From the NCBI GenBank assembly GCA_032622095.1, contig CP136069.1:14614450-14678449 (forward strand): a DNA stretch of 64,000 nt, given 5' to 3'. How positions within the stretch are numbered: position 1 is the first letter of the stretch; every line of letters starts with the position of its first letter. The notes under the pieces are model-generated. The model saw only the letters and a program-made list of their open reading frames with translations. It was not told the origin of the DNA and searched no databases. This document shows positions 46,182-56,610 of this stretch, in pieces. A program made the position numbers and the translations under genes. The DNA is from Siphonodentalium dalli. Lineage: Eukaryota > Mollusca > Scaphopoda > Gadilida > Siphonodentaliidae.

Positions 46182-46830
46182 CAGTGTTCACGCTGGTGGT
46201 AGCCATTTTAGCCATTGGCGAAAATAAAATGTAAATGGCGAAAAATAATAACCATATGGCGAAAACAATGGATACAAAAAATTCCTCCCAATTGTACTTG
46301 TACTTAGTACTCGGTCTAATTACATCACGGTTTCCAACACCTCTCCATACTTGTACATAACGGCCACCACACTGGCCAGGGGAGCCCACTTTAATCTAAC
46401 TGTAATTATATGTCATGTATATCGATCTCTCCTATACTTGGAGGTAATAAAGATGTCTCCCTTTACGACCCGATGTGCTTTGAGCAATTAGTAATAGGTG
46501 TGCATTGGTATTGATTTCATATCGTGTCAATGGCAAACGCTTTGTGTTGTAATAAAAACAACTTGTGAGTGGGGATCAGGGGATGATGCTTTAAGTACCC
46601 GGGGTTTTCATTGCAAGTCACATTTCAAAATGAATCGTACGAGAAAGCTAGATTTCAGTGACCATGTTACATTGGTATTGTTTTATTTTGAAAATAAACT
46701 GTAATAAACATTAAATTTATCTCAAAATATGTTCCAAAATAAGTGGCTAAAGCAAATGCAAAGTTGCTAAAAAAAATGGCATTTGGCTAAAAGAATGGCT
46801 AAAGGAATTTTTGGGCTAGCGTGCACACTG
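46182..46830. mobile_element. Non-autonomous hAT element with an exact 8-bp target duplication
   Basis: GATGTTAA lies on both sides (46174-46181 and 46831-46838). The ends are CAGTGTTCACGCTGG on the left and, inverted, CAGTGTGCACGCTAG on the right, the CAG-beginning termini and 8-bp duplication of the hAT superfamily. Subterminal tttagccatt and tggctaaa words are spread on both sides. The 649-bp interior has no transposase. Confidence 0.85.
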
Positions 46831-46838
46831 GATGTTAA

Positions 46839-47541
46839 TAGCACATGTGTTTGTTTTTTGAAGTAGTCGAGATGAAGGTGCAATAGTGCAGATTAACGGG
46901 GATTTCGTATGTTCTCGTTGCCTACTTTGGGATTTGTTTTTTTTTCTTGGTGGGGGGGGGGGGGGTGAAATAATTGTGTGTTTATTTCTGGTTAGGATAT
47001 ATGTGCGTGGACTTCAATTGGCAGCAAATACAAGGGGTAGTGTTCTGTATCTTCCTTGGTGCATACACAGCACAAACTTTAATAATCATAAATCCAGTTA
47101 CTAGTGTTTGAAATCGCCACAGCCGTTTCCCAACCGACAGTGTGTGATTGTTGATCACCTATGAAAATATAAACATGGGTCTTGAATTTTGGAAGAACGG
47201 ATGACTTGAAATGGGTATAGTCCGTTTTTTCGAATGTCCGCTATTCCTGGGGTCCCGTTTTTCCGCAGGTCCGCTATACGGAAAGTCCGTATTGTACTCA
47301 ATTGGCAAATTTAGTTAGCCTGTGGCAGTCATTCTGCGTTATTGTCCCAGAAAGTACATGTATGTATCCGTGCATACTGGTTGTGTATGTACGCGTGTTC
47401 ACCTATATATACACAGGGAATAACCAACACTATTAGTTGTGGAAATATCACATTTATTGTCAGAAAATTAACGTAAACATCGATCGAGGACAATGATTGA
47501 AGAAACAGATCTTCTTTATATTCAAATCATGGGGTGGTGTA
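46839..47541. other. Mostly unassigned; G run and dispersed repeat
   Basis: A G-run lies at about 46952-46966, followed by gtgtgtttatttctggttag, shared with 35140-35160. No coding support. Confidence 0.4.
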
Positions 47542-48016
47542 GATCATGCCATGAATCTCTACTCTGGCGAACGACCGTAGAGATCATATTCCACCAGTAC
47601 AAAACCTGGGAAACTTTTTGAAGTTTTGACAGGGAACCTAAAACAGTCAAAAGAATAACGCGAGCAATATATTTCTTAGTTGTTATCTGTGTCTTAATAA
47701 TGTAATTCACTGTAGGTGATGGTCCCGACTCGAAATTTCACGATTTAAGTGACTGAATCAGACTGAATGGGTGATTTTGCTTCGCGTCGCTTACAAATAT
47801 GGAATTTCTCCTGGGTAATTAATTCAATGTTTATTGCAATATCGGGTCACAGAAGTCATGGAAAAGCATGCAATTTCGAGTTGGGATCTTCACATTCAGC
47901 GAAGTATATTATTAAGGAACAGATAATAACTAAGAAATACATTGCCCGCGTTATTATTTCGACTTTATAAGGTTCCCTGTCAAAACTTCAAAACGTTAGA
48001 GATTCATGGCATAATC
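47542..48016. mobile_element. TA-flanked MITE with terminal inverted repeats, copy 2
   Basis: The left end GATCATGCCATGAATCTCTA and the right end inverted, GATTATGCCATGAATCTCTA, match at 19 of 20 bases. TA lies at both borders (47540-47541 and 48017-48018). Nearly the whole element is an inverted repeat: gttttgacagggaacct with aggttccctgtcaaaac, and aagaaatacattgcccgcgt with acgcgagcaatatatttctt. It belongs to the family of 5220-6100 and is non-coding. Confidence 0.75.
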
Positions 48017-48018
48017 TA

Positions 48019-48200
48019 GGGGTGGTGGAACAGTATATAGGTAATTAAAGCACAAGTCATCTTTATATTCATATCACAGGGGTGGTTGCACAGTAGAAAG
48101 CACAAAGCATCTCTATATTCATGGTGGAACAGTAAGTAAAGCATGAGTCATATCTATATATTCATATCACGGTGGGCATGTTGGAACATGTTGGTAAAGC
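48019..48200. repeat. Short tandem repeat around ggtggaacagta / ttcatatcac
   Basis: About three diverged units of 50-65 bp carry ggtggaacagta, aagcaca, atatctatattcatat-cac. The same motif flanks the left side of the MITE at 47510-47540, and the family is also at 35200-35280. Confidence 0.55.
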
Positions 48201-48210
48201 ACATGCGACA

Positions 48211-48415
48211 TTAGGCCAACATACTAAACCGCCCAGCTATTGGGACGCTGGTTCCAATCCCGATGAGCGCTGATTTGCGACCCTTGTTAACGAAGACAAC
48301 CTTATTCGTGTAGCTGGACGGTGTGTCAGTAGCTTTCAAGGGTAAATCGTCTAGGGTTTTTGAGTGTTTGATGCGCACAATGGCTTTTCCTGCATATGCT
48401 CCGATTATAGGAACA
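48211..48415 (-). CDS. Possible terminal exon, unknown protein
   Basis: From an acceptor with a fair pyrimidine tract (ggctttttcatag, exon from 48415) the minus strand is open for 68 codons to a stop at 48211. The residues are hydrophilic with a Gly/Ala start (VPIIGAYAGKAIVRIKHSKT) and a Gly/Ile-rich end (KSALIGIGTSVPIAG). I recognise no family. The composition is more protein-like than the surrounding frames, but no partner exon was found, so this is a weak call. Confidence 0.25.
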
Positions 48416-48599
48416 CTATGAAAAAGCCAAATTAACAAAATATAACGGTACTTTTTGTTAACCGCATCACTTTGCCCTGACAGAAATTCAGCAGGACCCA
48501 ACCACATCATAGCACATTAGCAGGACAACTTGATAAGGGGTGGGTATAGCCAACATGCACAGATGCAGGAATCAGGCTATATCCATTGCGTCGAATATA

Positions 48600-49320
48600 T
48601 GTAAGATACTATACAGAAGCAAATACGGTTGATGCTGAAACTCTTGTGATCAAATTATGACAATTAAGGTCACGGTCGGATATATGTGTATTTGTCTCAC
48701 GATAACCCACATTACGTGATAAAGTTCAACAGAAACGAATAACTGACTGCAGTTGCATATGGTCGGCGATTCATCGACACAACATTGACACGCATCGCCA
48801 ATATAGAAAGCAACGTTGATTTGGCTGATATAAGTTATAGAATGGCCAAATTACACAATGGGAGGTCCCCCCCCCGAATCATAAATACTACTTAACGTAG
48901 GGTGGTTAATACTGAATACTAGTTAACAGAGCGTTGTTAATACTGACAGCGAGTTAACAGAGGGTGTTGAATACCGAATACCACTTAACATAGGGTGGTT
49001 CATACTTAATGCAAGTTAACATAATGTGGTGAATCCTGAATAACAGGTAACATAGGGTGGTGTATCCTGAATACCAGTTAACGTGAGGTGGTGAATCGTG
49101 TATACCCGCTTACAGAGAGCGGTGAATCCTGAATACCGGTTAACAGAGGGTGGTGAATACTGAATACAAGATAACAGAGGGTGGTAAATTCTGAATACCA
49201 GTCAACAGATGGTGGTGAATCATAAATACCAGTTAATAGATGGTGGACCAAAAACGATGGTCTTAACCTGGTAAAAATATCAAAAAAACAGGACAAGTCG
49301 ACACGAAATATAAGATGCAC
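48600..49320. repeat. Composite repeat with variable 31-bp core array, copy 1
   Basis: A conserved left part of about 280 bp (gatactatacagaagcaaat ... acacaatgggaggt), a C run, a core array with period about 31 bp (gggtggtgaatactgaatac) and a conserved right part (ctggtaaaaat ... aggacaag-cgacacgaaata). The copy at 54240-54870 has the same left and right parts but far fewer core units. Confidence 0.7.
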
Positions 49321-49373
49321 TTACATATAGACTTAGCATGCTTCTGTCGGAAACACTTGGATATATATATGTA

Positions 49374-49858
49374 CTAGCAGGGTGACCCGACATCGTCCCT
49401 CTGTTTTCCCTCTGCTTGGCGCGATTTGACCTTGAATTGAGCATTTTGAAGGTCAAGTCGGGGTCACGATTTGATACGTCCAAAACACACCCCGGACAAA
49501 AGTACCCCTAGGTATCAAATTTCGTCGAAATCCCGTCCAAAGGCGTGATTTGACCTTGAATTGACCATTTTTAAGGTCAAGGTCAGGTCGGGGTCATGAT
49601 TTGACCCGTCTAAAACATACCCCTAGGTATCAAATGTCGTCGAAATCCCGTCGAAAGGCGCGATTTTACCTTGAATTGACCTTTTTGAATGTCAAGGTCA
49701 GGTCGAGGTCATGATTTGATCATCCAAAACACTCCTCTGACAAAAGTACCCCTAGGTATCAAATTTCGTCGAAATCCGTCCGGCAGTTTTCCCGGCCATT
49801 TCTAACAAACAGACAGACAAACAGACAGACAGACATAAGTCCCAAAATATATAGTAGA
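49374..49858 (-). mobile_element. Non-autonomous Helitron on the minus strand, complete ends
   Basis: Read on the minus strand it begins A-TCTACTATATATTTTGGGAC and ends GTCGGGTCACCCTG-CTAG-T, with the short hairpin GGGTCACCC before CTAG. The interior is about three units of roughly 127 bp with aaggtcaaggtcaggtcggg and ccctaggtatcaaat words, plus (CAGA)n near the 5' end. Its 5' end resembles that of the Helitron at 44482 (TCTA-TATATATTT). No protein is encoded. Confidence 0.85.
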
Positions 49859-50039
49859 TTTGCGAATGTCTGTCTGTCTTTCTCTATGTTCATTTGTCGG
49901 TCCGCTATATAAATTAAGGGCACCAATGGGGTATATCATGAGTGTTTTTTTTACTAGGAAGATAATGGTCCAGGTTAAACATATCTAAAATGATGCTGTC
50001 TGACGCAAGGGCATAATGGGGAGGGCAACACAATCGATG

Positions 50040-51240
50040 AATTCTGTTTTGTCGGCGATTTCCACCAAATTATACATAATCATCTCCATTATATGAGACT
50101 GATTATAATGGTGTGTTTTAAAAAGTAAATTAAAGATGCCAAAATGTTTTCGTTTGAGTCAGGGGCGGAGAGTGAGAGTGGTACCAAAATTAATCAAAAT
50201 AATTTTTGTCGCCGATATCCATAAAATTTATATATTATCATGCCCATGATATGGGGAATCTGATGGTGAGGCATAAATACACAACTGTGTTGCAGTTCGA
50301 ATCAGGTGTGGGATAGGGGGACCATAATCGATAAGAATGTGTTTGTGGCCGATTTCCATCAAATTTATAATATAATCGTATACATGATAATGGTGTTGTA
50401 TAAAAATGCCAAAGTGCTGCCGTTCGAATCAGGGGTGGGGAAAGAAATGGCCACCAACATCGATAAAAATATAGTTTTCGCAGTTGTCCACCAGTTGTGT
50501 ATATAATCATCATTTCCACGATAAGACGAGTCTAAATTTGCGGTTTATAGATGCCAACGTATTGCCGTTAAAATTCGAGTCAGGGACTGAGAGGGAGAGA
50601 ATATTTGTTGTCACCGATTTCCATCAAATCCATTTATAATGATCTCCATGATATGAGGAATTTAATGCTATGATTTGAAGGCGTGAAAGTGTTGCCTTTT
50701 GAATTCGGGGGCGTGGAGGGAGAAGGTAACCAAATGTCGTATATATAATCATTTCCATGATATGAGGAGTTTAATTGTGATGTCAAATTGGTGCCGTTCG
50801 ACTCAATTTGTTTGTCGTCAGTAGGGGACAGGGATGGGAATGGGAAGGGGAGGCAACAACTTTAATACTTTAATAAACACAATTAAATTGTCGCTGATTT
50901 CTTTCAAGTTTAATATATCTATATACAAATCTCCAAGAACGTAGGAGTTACTGGTGTGGTGTAAGTTTTCAAAAATGGCGTAATCAAAGTGAATGAATTA
51001 TACATTAATCTCAGCCATTTTATATGGATCATGAGTAGAATGGATTTGTCGAACATGGATTGGGTCATGTGAGGGCACCAGAATGTGTGTCGTTCAAAGT
51101 TGGCAAATCGCTATATGGAGAGCTATATGGAGAGCTATATGGACATAATATTGATCTCTCAGCCATTTCCTTTAAATTTATACTGGGCTTCCAAAAGATA
51201 CAAGGACTCTAGAGCGTGGTTTGAAAATTTTAATAGTGGC
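50040..51240. repeat. Diverged tandem repeats of about 135-160 bp
   Basis: The guide sequence gccgatttccatcaaattta recurs in modified form near 50055, 50210, 50347, 50480 and 50618, with further decayed units beyond. Each unit also has a gttcgaatcaggggtgg-like word and a ccatgatatgagga-like word. Old, non-coding array. Confidence 0.6.
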
Positions 51241-51690
51241 ACCCTCTGAGTTTAGGTTGGAGTTGTGGAACCAAAATTGATACAAACCGAAATATCCAAT
51301 AAAAAGCCATATCAAGTGTTTTCTTACATTTTAATGACACTGATGAGTGATTACTCTGGATGTTCAATACGGAAAACTGTGACAACAATATACGATTAGT
51401 ACGTGGATTAACAAAATATAGAATCTGAAGTAAACGCAATTGCAAGTATTTACTTCTCAACTCAGGACGTATTAATCATGATATACAAACAACACTAACT
51501 GTGCCAATGTTTGTCATTGCATATAATCCATGCATGTATAAGAATGGCGTTGTGTGTTGTCCATTTGCATATACAATTTATGAGAATAAAACGGTCGCTG
51601 ACACCACTTCCAATGGTCTTTTTTTTTGGGTGTAGACTTCTTTTAAGAACAGTGGTCAAATTCTGGTAAACATTTGATTCCAACTTGACG
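51241..51690. other. No recognisable feature
   Basis: AT-rich DNA. Frames of 62-76 codons on the minus strand have no family resemblance. Confidence 0.35.
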
Positions 51691-52450
51691 ATGTCCCGTG
51701 AGTTCCCAAAAATGGTTCACACACCAGATATCAACTTATCATTTAGAAACACAACAAGTATACTGTTTGCACCGAACTAAGGTGCCCACAGACAAACTTG
51801 ACCTATGTTTTAAGAATTGTAAACCAATTACCAACTATCGAGAAATTTTGTTAAACATTGTTCAGGTTATCATCCAGACAACCCAAAAATAAATTACTTA
51901 GAAGTCTTAAAAAAGAAGGAGGCAGAACTACGACAAAAGAAATCGGGCCGTCATCATCTAATTTTGAACTGAATCTGCTTTTTGTCAAATGTGAACCACA
52001 TTCCAAATATCAAGACATTCTGTTGGATAATGCTCAAGCTTCATTCGTACAACCCAAAACGTGTGATATCTAAGTCGAAAAAGATACACAACTCCGCCAA
52101 AAACCAACGAACCATCACTAAATTCGAATTGACACCATTGTAGCTCATCATGTGTGAAACAAATACCATATATCAAGAAATTATGTCAAAAGGGCATAAC
52201 ACCGGCAGATAACTCCACCATATATCACCAGGTCATGTAACACCGGCAGATCGCTCCACCATATATCACCAGGTCATGACAAAATCGAACTTCAAATTTG
52301 ATCTACTTGCATGAACCAAATTACAAGAAATTTTATTGAATAATGCTCAAGTTATCATCTGGAAAAACAACAAGGGCATAACCGTCAAATATCATCTGAC
52401 TCTGACCAAAATTTATTTTGACATTGCGTTCTCAAATACCAGCTACATAC
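51691..52450. repeat. Diverged tandem repeats of about 175-190 bp (Helitron-internal type)
   Basis: Four units share the order gaacttgacc-like, caaatatcaagaaattttgt, gataatgctcaagttatcat, cagacaacccaaaa, agggcataac. A near-identical 50-bp duplication (acaccggcagat...atcaccaggtcatg) sits at 52200-52276. Such arrays are common inside molluscan Helitrons; a Helitron-end fragment follows at 52820. Confidence 0.55.
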
Positions 52451-52520
52451 CAAATCACATGACATTCTGATTCATGTAATAATGTTGACGTTATGATCAG
52501 GATAACGCCCACGACTGAGG

Positions 52521-52819
52521 TTAGTGTGCCTGTCATTTGCAGAACGGGGTCCCTAGAGGGTAATTTAGTGTTGATATCACGCATAGCGGGCAAGCGTCAA
52601 TACATTCACCCTTTGGGGGACCTCATTCTGTTTAGGCATCATCTTCTCTAGAAATTTCTTAATTATACAATTTATCTGGGGATATGTGTCCCATAACAGA
52701 TGAGGTTATGCAGAATGAGATCCCCAGAGGGTGAATTTAGTGATGCTAGCCCGCTAGACGTGGTAGCGTCACTAAATTCACCCTCTGGGGACTCAATCTG
52801 CAAATGACAGATACACTAA
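52521..52819. mobile_element. Hairpin-of-hairpins MITE
   Basis: The outer ends TTAGTGTGCCTGTCATTTGC and, inverted, TTAGTGTATCTGTCATTTGC form the terminal repeats. Each half is itself a hairpin: ccccagagggtgaatttagt with actaaattcaccctctgggg on the right (52717-52747 with 52765-52794), and a decayed version on the left (about 52545-52632). It interrupts the Helitron-like sequence whose parts lie at 52430-52500 and 52820-53030. No target duplication was identified. Confidence 0.7.
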
Positions 52820-53030
52820 ACTCGGGCCTGACAACGCGGAGTGATGCCGGGCATACGAATGGACATGCTGGTTATAATAGTCCTCCGATTTTGGGGGGGG
52901 GGGAAATCACGGCAACTTTGAGCCAGAGTATCTCTATTCCCATGAAATTTCCCCAAACGGAGTACTTCACATTCATTTAACCTGGACAACGCTGTGGTAT
53001 ATGGACAACATTTAGTTCCTTCTAACATGG
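52820..53030 (+). mobile_element. Helitron 3'-region fragment
   Basis: gacaacgcggagtgatg, aatggacatgctgg-tataatagtcctccgatt and tgaaatttccccaaacggag match the complete Helitron 3' region at 54875-55037. The terminal hairpin and CTAG are lost or decayed (acctggacaacgctgtggt). Confidence 0.6.
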
Positions 53031-53039
53031 ATTGTACGA

Positions 53040-53235
53040 TATTGTTCAGTCCCCCGGTAAGCTGGACTATAAGATAGAGTTCAGTCCCCTGATATGCGCT
53101 AGATTGTAAGCTAGAGTTCAGTCCCTTCCTACACTGGACTGTAAGATAGAGTTCAATGCCTTTCTACAGTGGCCTGTAAGCTAGCGTTCAGACCATTTCT
53201 ACACTCAGATAGAGTTCAGTACCCTGCTACGCTGG
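53040..53235. repeat. 35/36-bp minisatellite, inverted orientation
   Basis: About five diverged units of gtaagatagagttcagtccc with ctacactggact. This is the complement of the array at 53455-54115. Confidence 0.75.
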
Positions 53236-53454
53236 ACTGAACAATGCTTGCATTCTCGTACCCCATATGAGAGGAAAGCACATTTTGTTATTTAGGACAT
53301 TTGTCCATTATAATTAATTATGCATTATTCGGAGAAACTGAACTATAAATATACATTTGCAAATTGGCTGCATCAGGCCATAATGAATTGCAATTGACAA
53401 AACCCTTAAATAAAAGATGTTAGATTTAATTACGAAATTATACACGATGGCAGC

Positions 53455-54115
53455 GGTCCGACCAGCGTAGCGAGGGGACTGAACTCTATATATATGACAG
53501 CAGCGGTCAGACAAACATAGAGAGGGGACTCTATATATACACGATGGCAGCGGTCAGATCAACATGGAGAGGGGACTGAACTCTATATATACACGATGAC
53601 AGCGGTCAGACCAACATAGAGAGGGGACTGAACTCTCTCTCTCTCTCTCTATATAAATATATATATATATATGTGATGTCAGCGGTCCGACCATCGTAGC
53701 GAGGGTACTGAACTCTATATATATATATGTCAGCGGTCAGACCAACATATAGCGAGGGGAGTCGGGGACTGAACTCTATCTTACAGACAAGCGTGGTGAG
53801 GGGACTGAACTTGATATATATGATGTCAGCAGCCAGACCAACGTAGCGAGGGGACTGAACTCTATATTACAGACCAGCGTAACGAGGGGACTGAACTCTA
53901 TCTTACAGACCAGCGAAGCGAAGGGACTGAAGTCTATTTTACAGACCAGCGTAGCGAGGGGACTGAACTCTATCTTACAGACCAGTGTAGCGAGGGGACT
54001 GAACTCTATCTTACAGACCAGCGTAGCGATGGGATTGAACTCTATCTTACAGACCAGCGTAGCGAGGGGGTTGGACTCTATCTTGAAGACCAGCGTAGCG
54101 AGGGGACTGAACTAT
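53455..54115. repeat. 36-bp minisatellite, direct orientation
   Basis: The unit is gaccagcgtagcgaggggac tgaactctatcttaca; starts 36 bp apart are exact at 53944 and 53980. The left part (53455-53860) is a diverged version in which the spacer is replaced by atatatatgatgtcagcggt-like sequence and short (CT)n or (AT)n runs. Together with 53040-53235 it forms a large inverted repeat around about 220 bp. Confidence 0.85.
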
Positions 54116-54239
54116 GCATTGAAGCTTGATTTGGTGAAACATCGGGACGTGGATCTTCGAATGTAATTAACATTCGCGGTGTCCCGAGAAATTATCAAAA
54201 GCAATATAATAAAATAACAAAGTCATCAATGCATACAAA

Positions 54240-54870
54240 TACACGTATGATACTATACAGAAGCAAATAAGGTTGGTGCTGAAACTCTTGTGTCACAGTC
54301 AGATATAAATTATGTGTATTTGTCTCACGAGGGCCCACATTATGTGACAAAGTTAAACAGAAACGAAGAACTGACTGCAGTTTCATATGGTCGGCGATTC
54401 ATCGGCGCCACAATGACACACATCGCGAATATAGCATGCAATGGTGATTTGGCAGATTGTAAGGTCTAGCTAGAATGACAAAATTACACAATGGGAGGTG
54501 TTACCCCCCCCCCCCCCGAATCCTTAATACTGAATACCAGTTAACAGATGTGGTGAAAAATTAATGCCAGTTAACAGAGGGTGGTGAAAAATGAATGCCA
54601 GTTAACAGAGGGTGGTGGATAATGAATGTCAGTTAACAGAGGGGGTGATTTGTACCAAATACTGAATTCCATTTCAGAAAATATGTGATGACATGATTAA
54701 GTATAATTATAACACGGATGCCTGTGGGGACTAACTAGTCAGTAATTGTTCAAACTACTTGCTGATGCATGTATCTCATGTGTAAGTAATTGGCCACCAA
54801 CTGGTAGTCTACTCCTGGTAAAAATCGCAATAACAGGACAAGACGACACGAAATATTAGACCAGCTACAT
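54240..54870. repeat. Composite repeat with variable 31-bp core array, copy 2
   Basis: The left part (gatactatacagaagcaaat to acacaatgggaggt), C run, about three core units (gttaacagagggtggtgaaa) and right part (ctggtaaaaatcgcaataac) match 48600-49320 in order and orientation. An insertion of about 130 bp separates the core from the right part. Confidence 0.7.
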
Positions 54871-55037
54871 ACCAAATTTCATGACAACGCGGAGTGATGA
54901 CGTACATGCGAATGGACATGCTGGCTATAATAGTCCTCCGATTGTTTTCTTTGGTCAGAGTCTCTCTACATGAAATTTCCCCAAAACGGAGTGTCCCGCA
55001 TCACTTTAGCCTGGGCAATGCCGGGTAACCCTGCTAG
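54842..55037 (+). mobile_element. Helitron 3' terminus
   Basis: It ends caatgcCGGGTAACCCtg-CTAG (55034-55037) followed by T, the hairpin-plus-CTAG Helitron end. The ~150 bp before it match 52820-53030. I could not identify the 5' TC end, which may lie beyond the composite repeat or the minisatellites. Confidence 0.7.
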
Positions 55038-55038
55038 T

Positions 55039-55484
55039 ATAATTATATTAACAAGTATTTATAAAAAAATTCATAGACTTATTTTATTTCAATCTCATGA
55101 AGTTGCCACAATCGAGGTTCATTGACACATCGGCCGCTTCGTCATCTCCGGTTTAAACATGGTCTACGTAAACATCTAGGTTTAAACCGCCGTTTGACAA
55201 CTGTATCCGTGGTTTGGACTCGGAGGTTTAAACTTGAGATGACGAATCAGGCCATCTTGTTTCTACTTCTACAATAGTATCTAGCCAGCATAATACATTT
55301 TGTAAAAAAAAAATAGCTTGCAACACGAACACATCTGGACTATTTCCCATCGCCACAGAGTTTCAGCTTCAACCCAGAAATGTTGTAACACACACACACA
55401 CACACCTTTAAAAACACATTGTCATAAGGAAACACATACTATTGTCAAGTGCATGTACATGTATACAATAATTGAAGGGAGACC
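55039..55484. other. Mostly unassigned, with an imperfect inverted repeat
   Basis: cgtcatctccggtttaaac at about 55140 is inverted at about 55226 as gtttaaacttgagatgacga, an imperfect palindrome centred near 55190 with gtttaaac cores. A (CA)n run lies at about 55388-55405. Confidence 0.4.
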
Positions 55485-55855
55485 ATTTAGGGTATGTTCG
55501 TAAGTTTGCACGGTATGTTTTGCAGGCATTTCGTCATAAAAAAACACATGGTGCCAGAATATGTACGGAACATAAAATAAGTAACATTTCTGTAGTTCCA
55601 CTTGTAACGGTGCTACTGTAATTTGCATTCAAATACCTGTATAATTGATTTTTGCGAGGTAATTGCATGTTATTTCCAGGAATATTCCGATAGCATCGTT
55701 ACAGGCGGAACTACAGAGGTTTTACTTCTCACGTATAGTTGGCTGTTGTACATATTCATTGTATGTGCATGTTTCTGTTCCTATTCTGGCACCGTATCTA
55801 TTTATAAGATGAAATGCCTGAAAACCAAACTTGACAATGTATGAACATACCCTTA
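55485..55855. mobile_element. Foldback element, copy 1
   Basis: The left part reads agggtatgttcgtaagtttg ... gcaggcatttcgtcataaaa ... gtagttccacttgtaacggt. The right part is its inverted, diverged copy: cgttacaggcggaactacag ... atgaaatgcctgaaaaccaa ... atgaacatacccttaggg. The centre is about 55630-55675. Non-coding. Confidence 0.65.
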
Positions 55856-55856
55856 G

Positions 55857-56610
55857 GGTACATTCATAAACTGGCAAGATTGCACGGTTTGGTTTGCAGG
55901 CATTTCGTCGTAGAAAACGATAAGGTGGCAAAAATATATGAACGGAAACATGTATATAAAATGCAACTATAACACAGCTAACTACGTGCGAAGTAAAATA
56001 TATGTAGTTTCACCTGTAGCGAAGCTACCGGAAATTTGCCTGTAAATAGTATGCAATTATCTCGCAAGAATCAAATAATACAGGTAAGAATCAATCATAC
56101 ATGTAATAATCAATCATAGAGGTAAGGATCAATCATACAGGTAAGAATCATTCATACAGGTAAGAATCAAATCATATAGACATTGGAAGGCAAATGTTTA
56201 GTAGCACCATTACAAGTGGAACTACATATATTTTACTTCTCATGTCGTTCGCTTTGGTAAGGATGCACATTATATGCACGTTTCCGTCCACTTTCTATGT
56301 GTAGTAGCACCATTACAAGTGGAACTACATATATTTTACTTCTCATGTCGTTCGCTTTGGTAAGGATGCACATTATATGCACGTTTCCGTCCACATTCTA
56401 TGTGTAGTAGCACCATTACAAGTGGAACTACATATATTTTACTTCTCGTGTCGTTCGCTTTGGATAAGATGCATGCTATAAGCACGTTTCCGTTCATGTT
56501 ATGGCACCGTGTGGTTGTTTATGACGAAATGCATGCAAAACATACCGTGCAACTACTGGCCCACACGACAATGGAAATTGAGCTGCCCATATTAATGTTA
56601 CTTCGTAAAT
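55857..56610. mobile_element. Foldback element, copy 2, with 103-bp tandem repeats in the right arm
   Basis: It starts agggtacattcataaactgg and contains gcaggcatttcgtcgtagaa and gtagtttcacctgtagcgaa. The right arm has three units starting gtagcaccattacaagtgga at 56201, 56304 and 56407 (exactly 103 bp apart) and ends with the inverted gacgaaatgcatgcaaaaca. Short repeats of aatcaatcatacaggtaag fill the centre (56085-56170). Confidence 0.6.

Noticed and set aside
46000-46389. Frames of 75 and 99 codons on opposite strands
   Set aside because: Both cross the left border of the hAT element and have no family resemblance.
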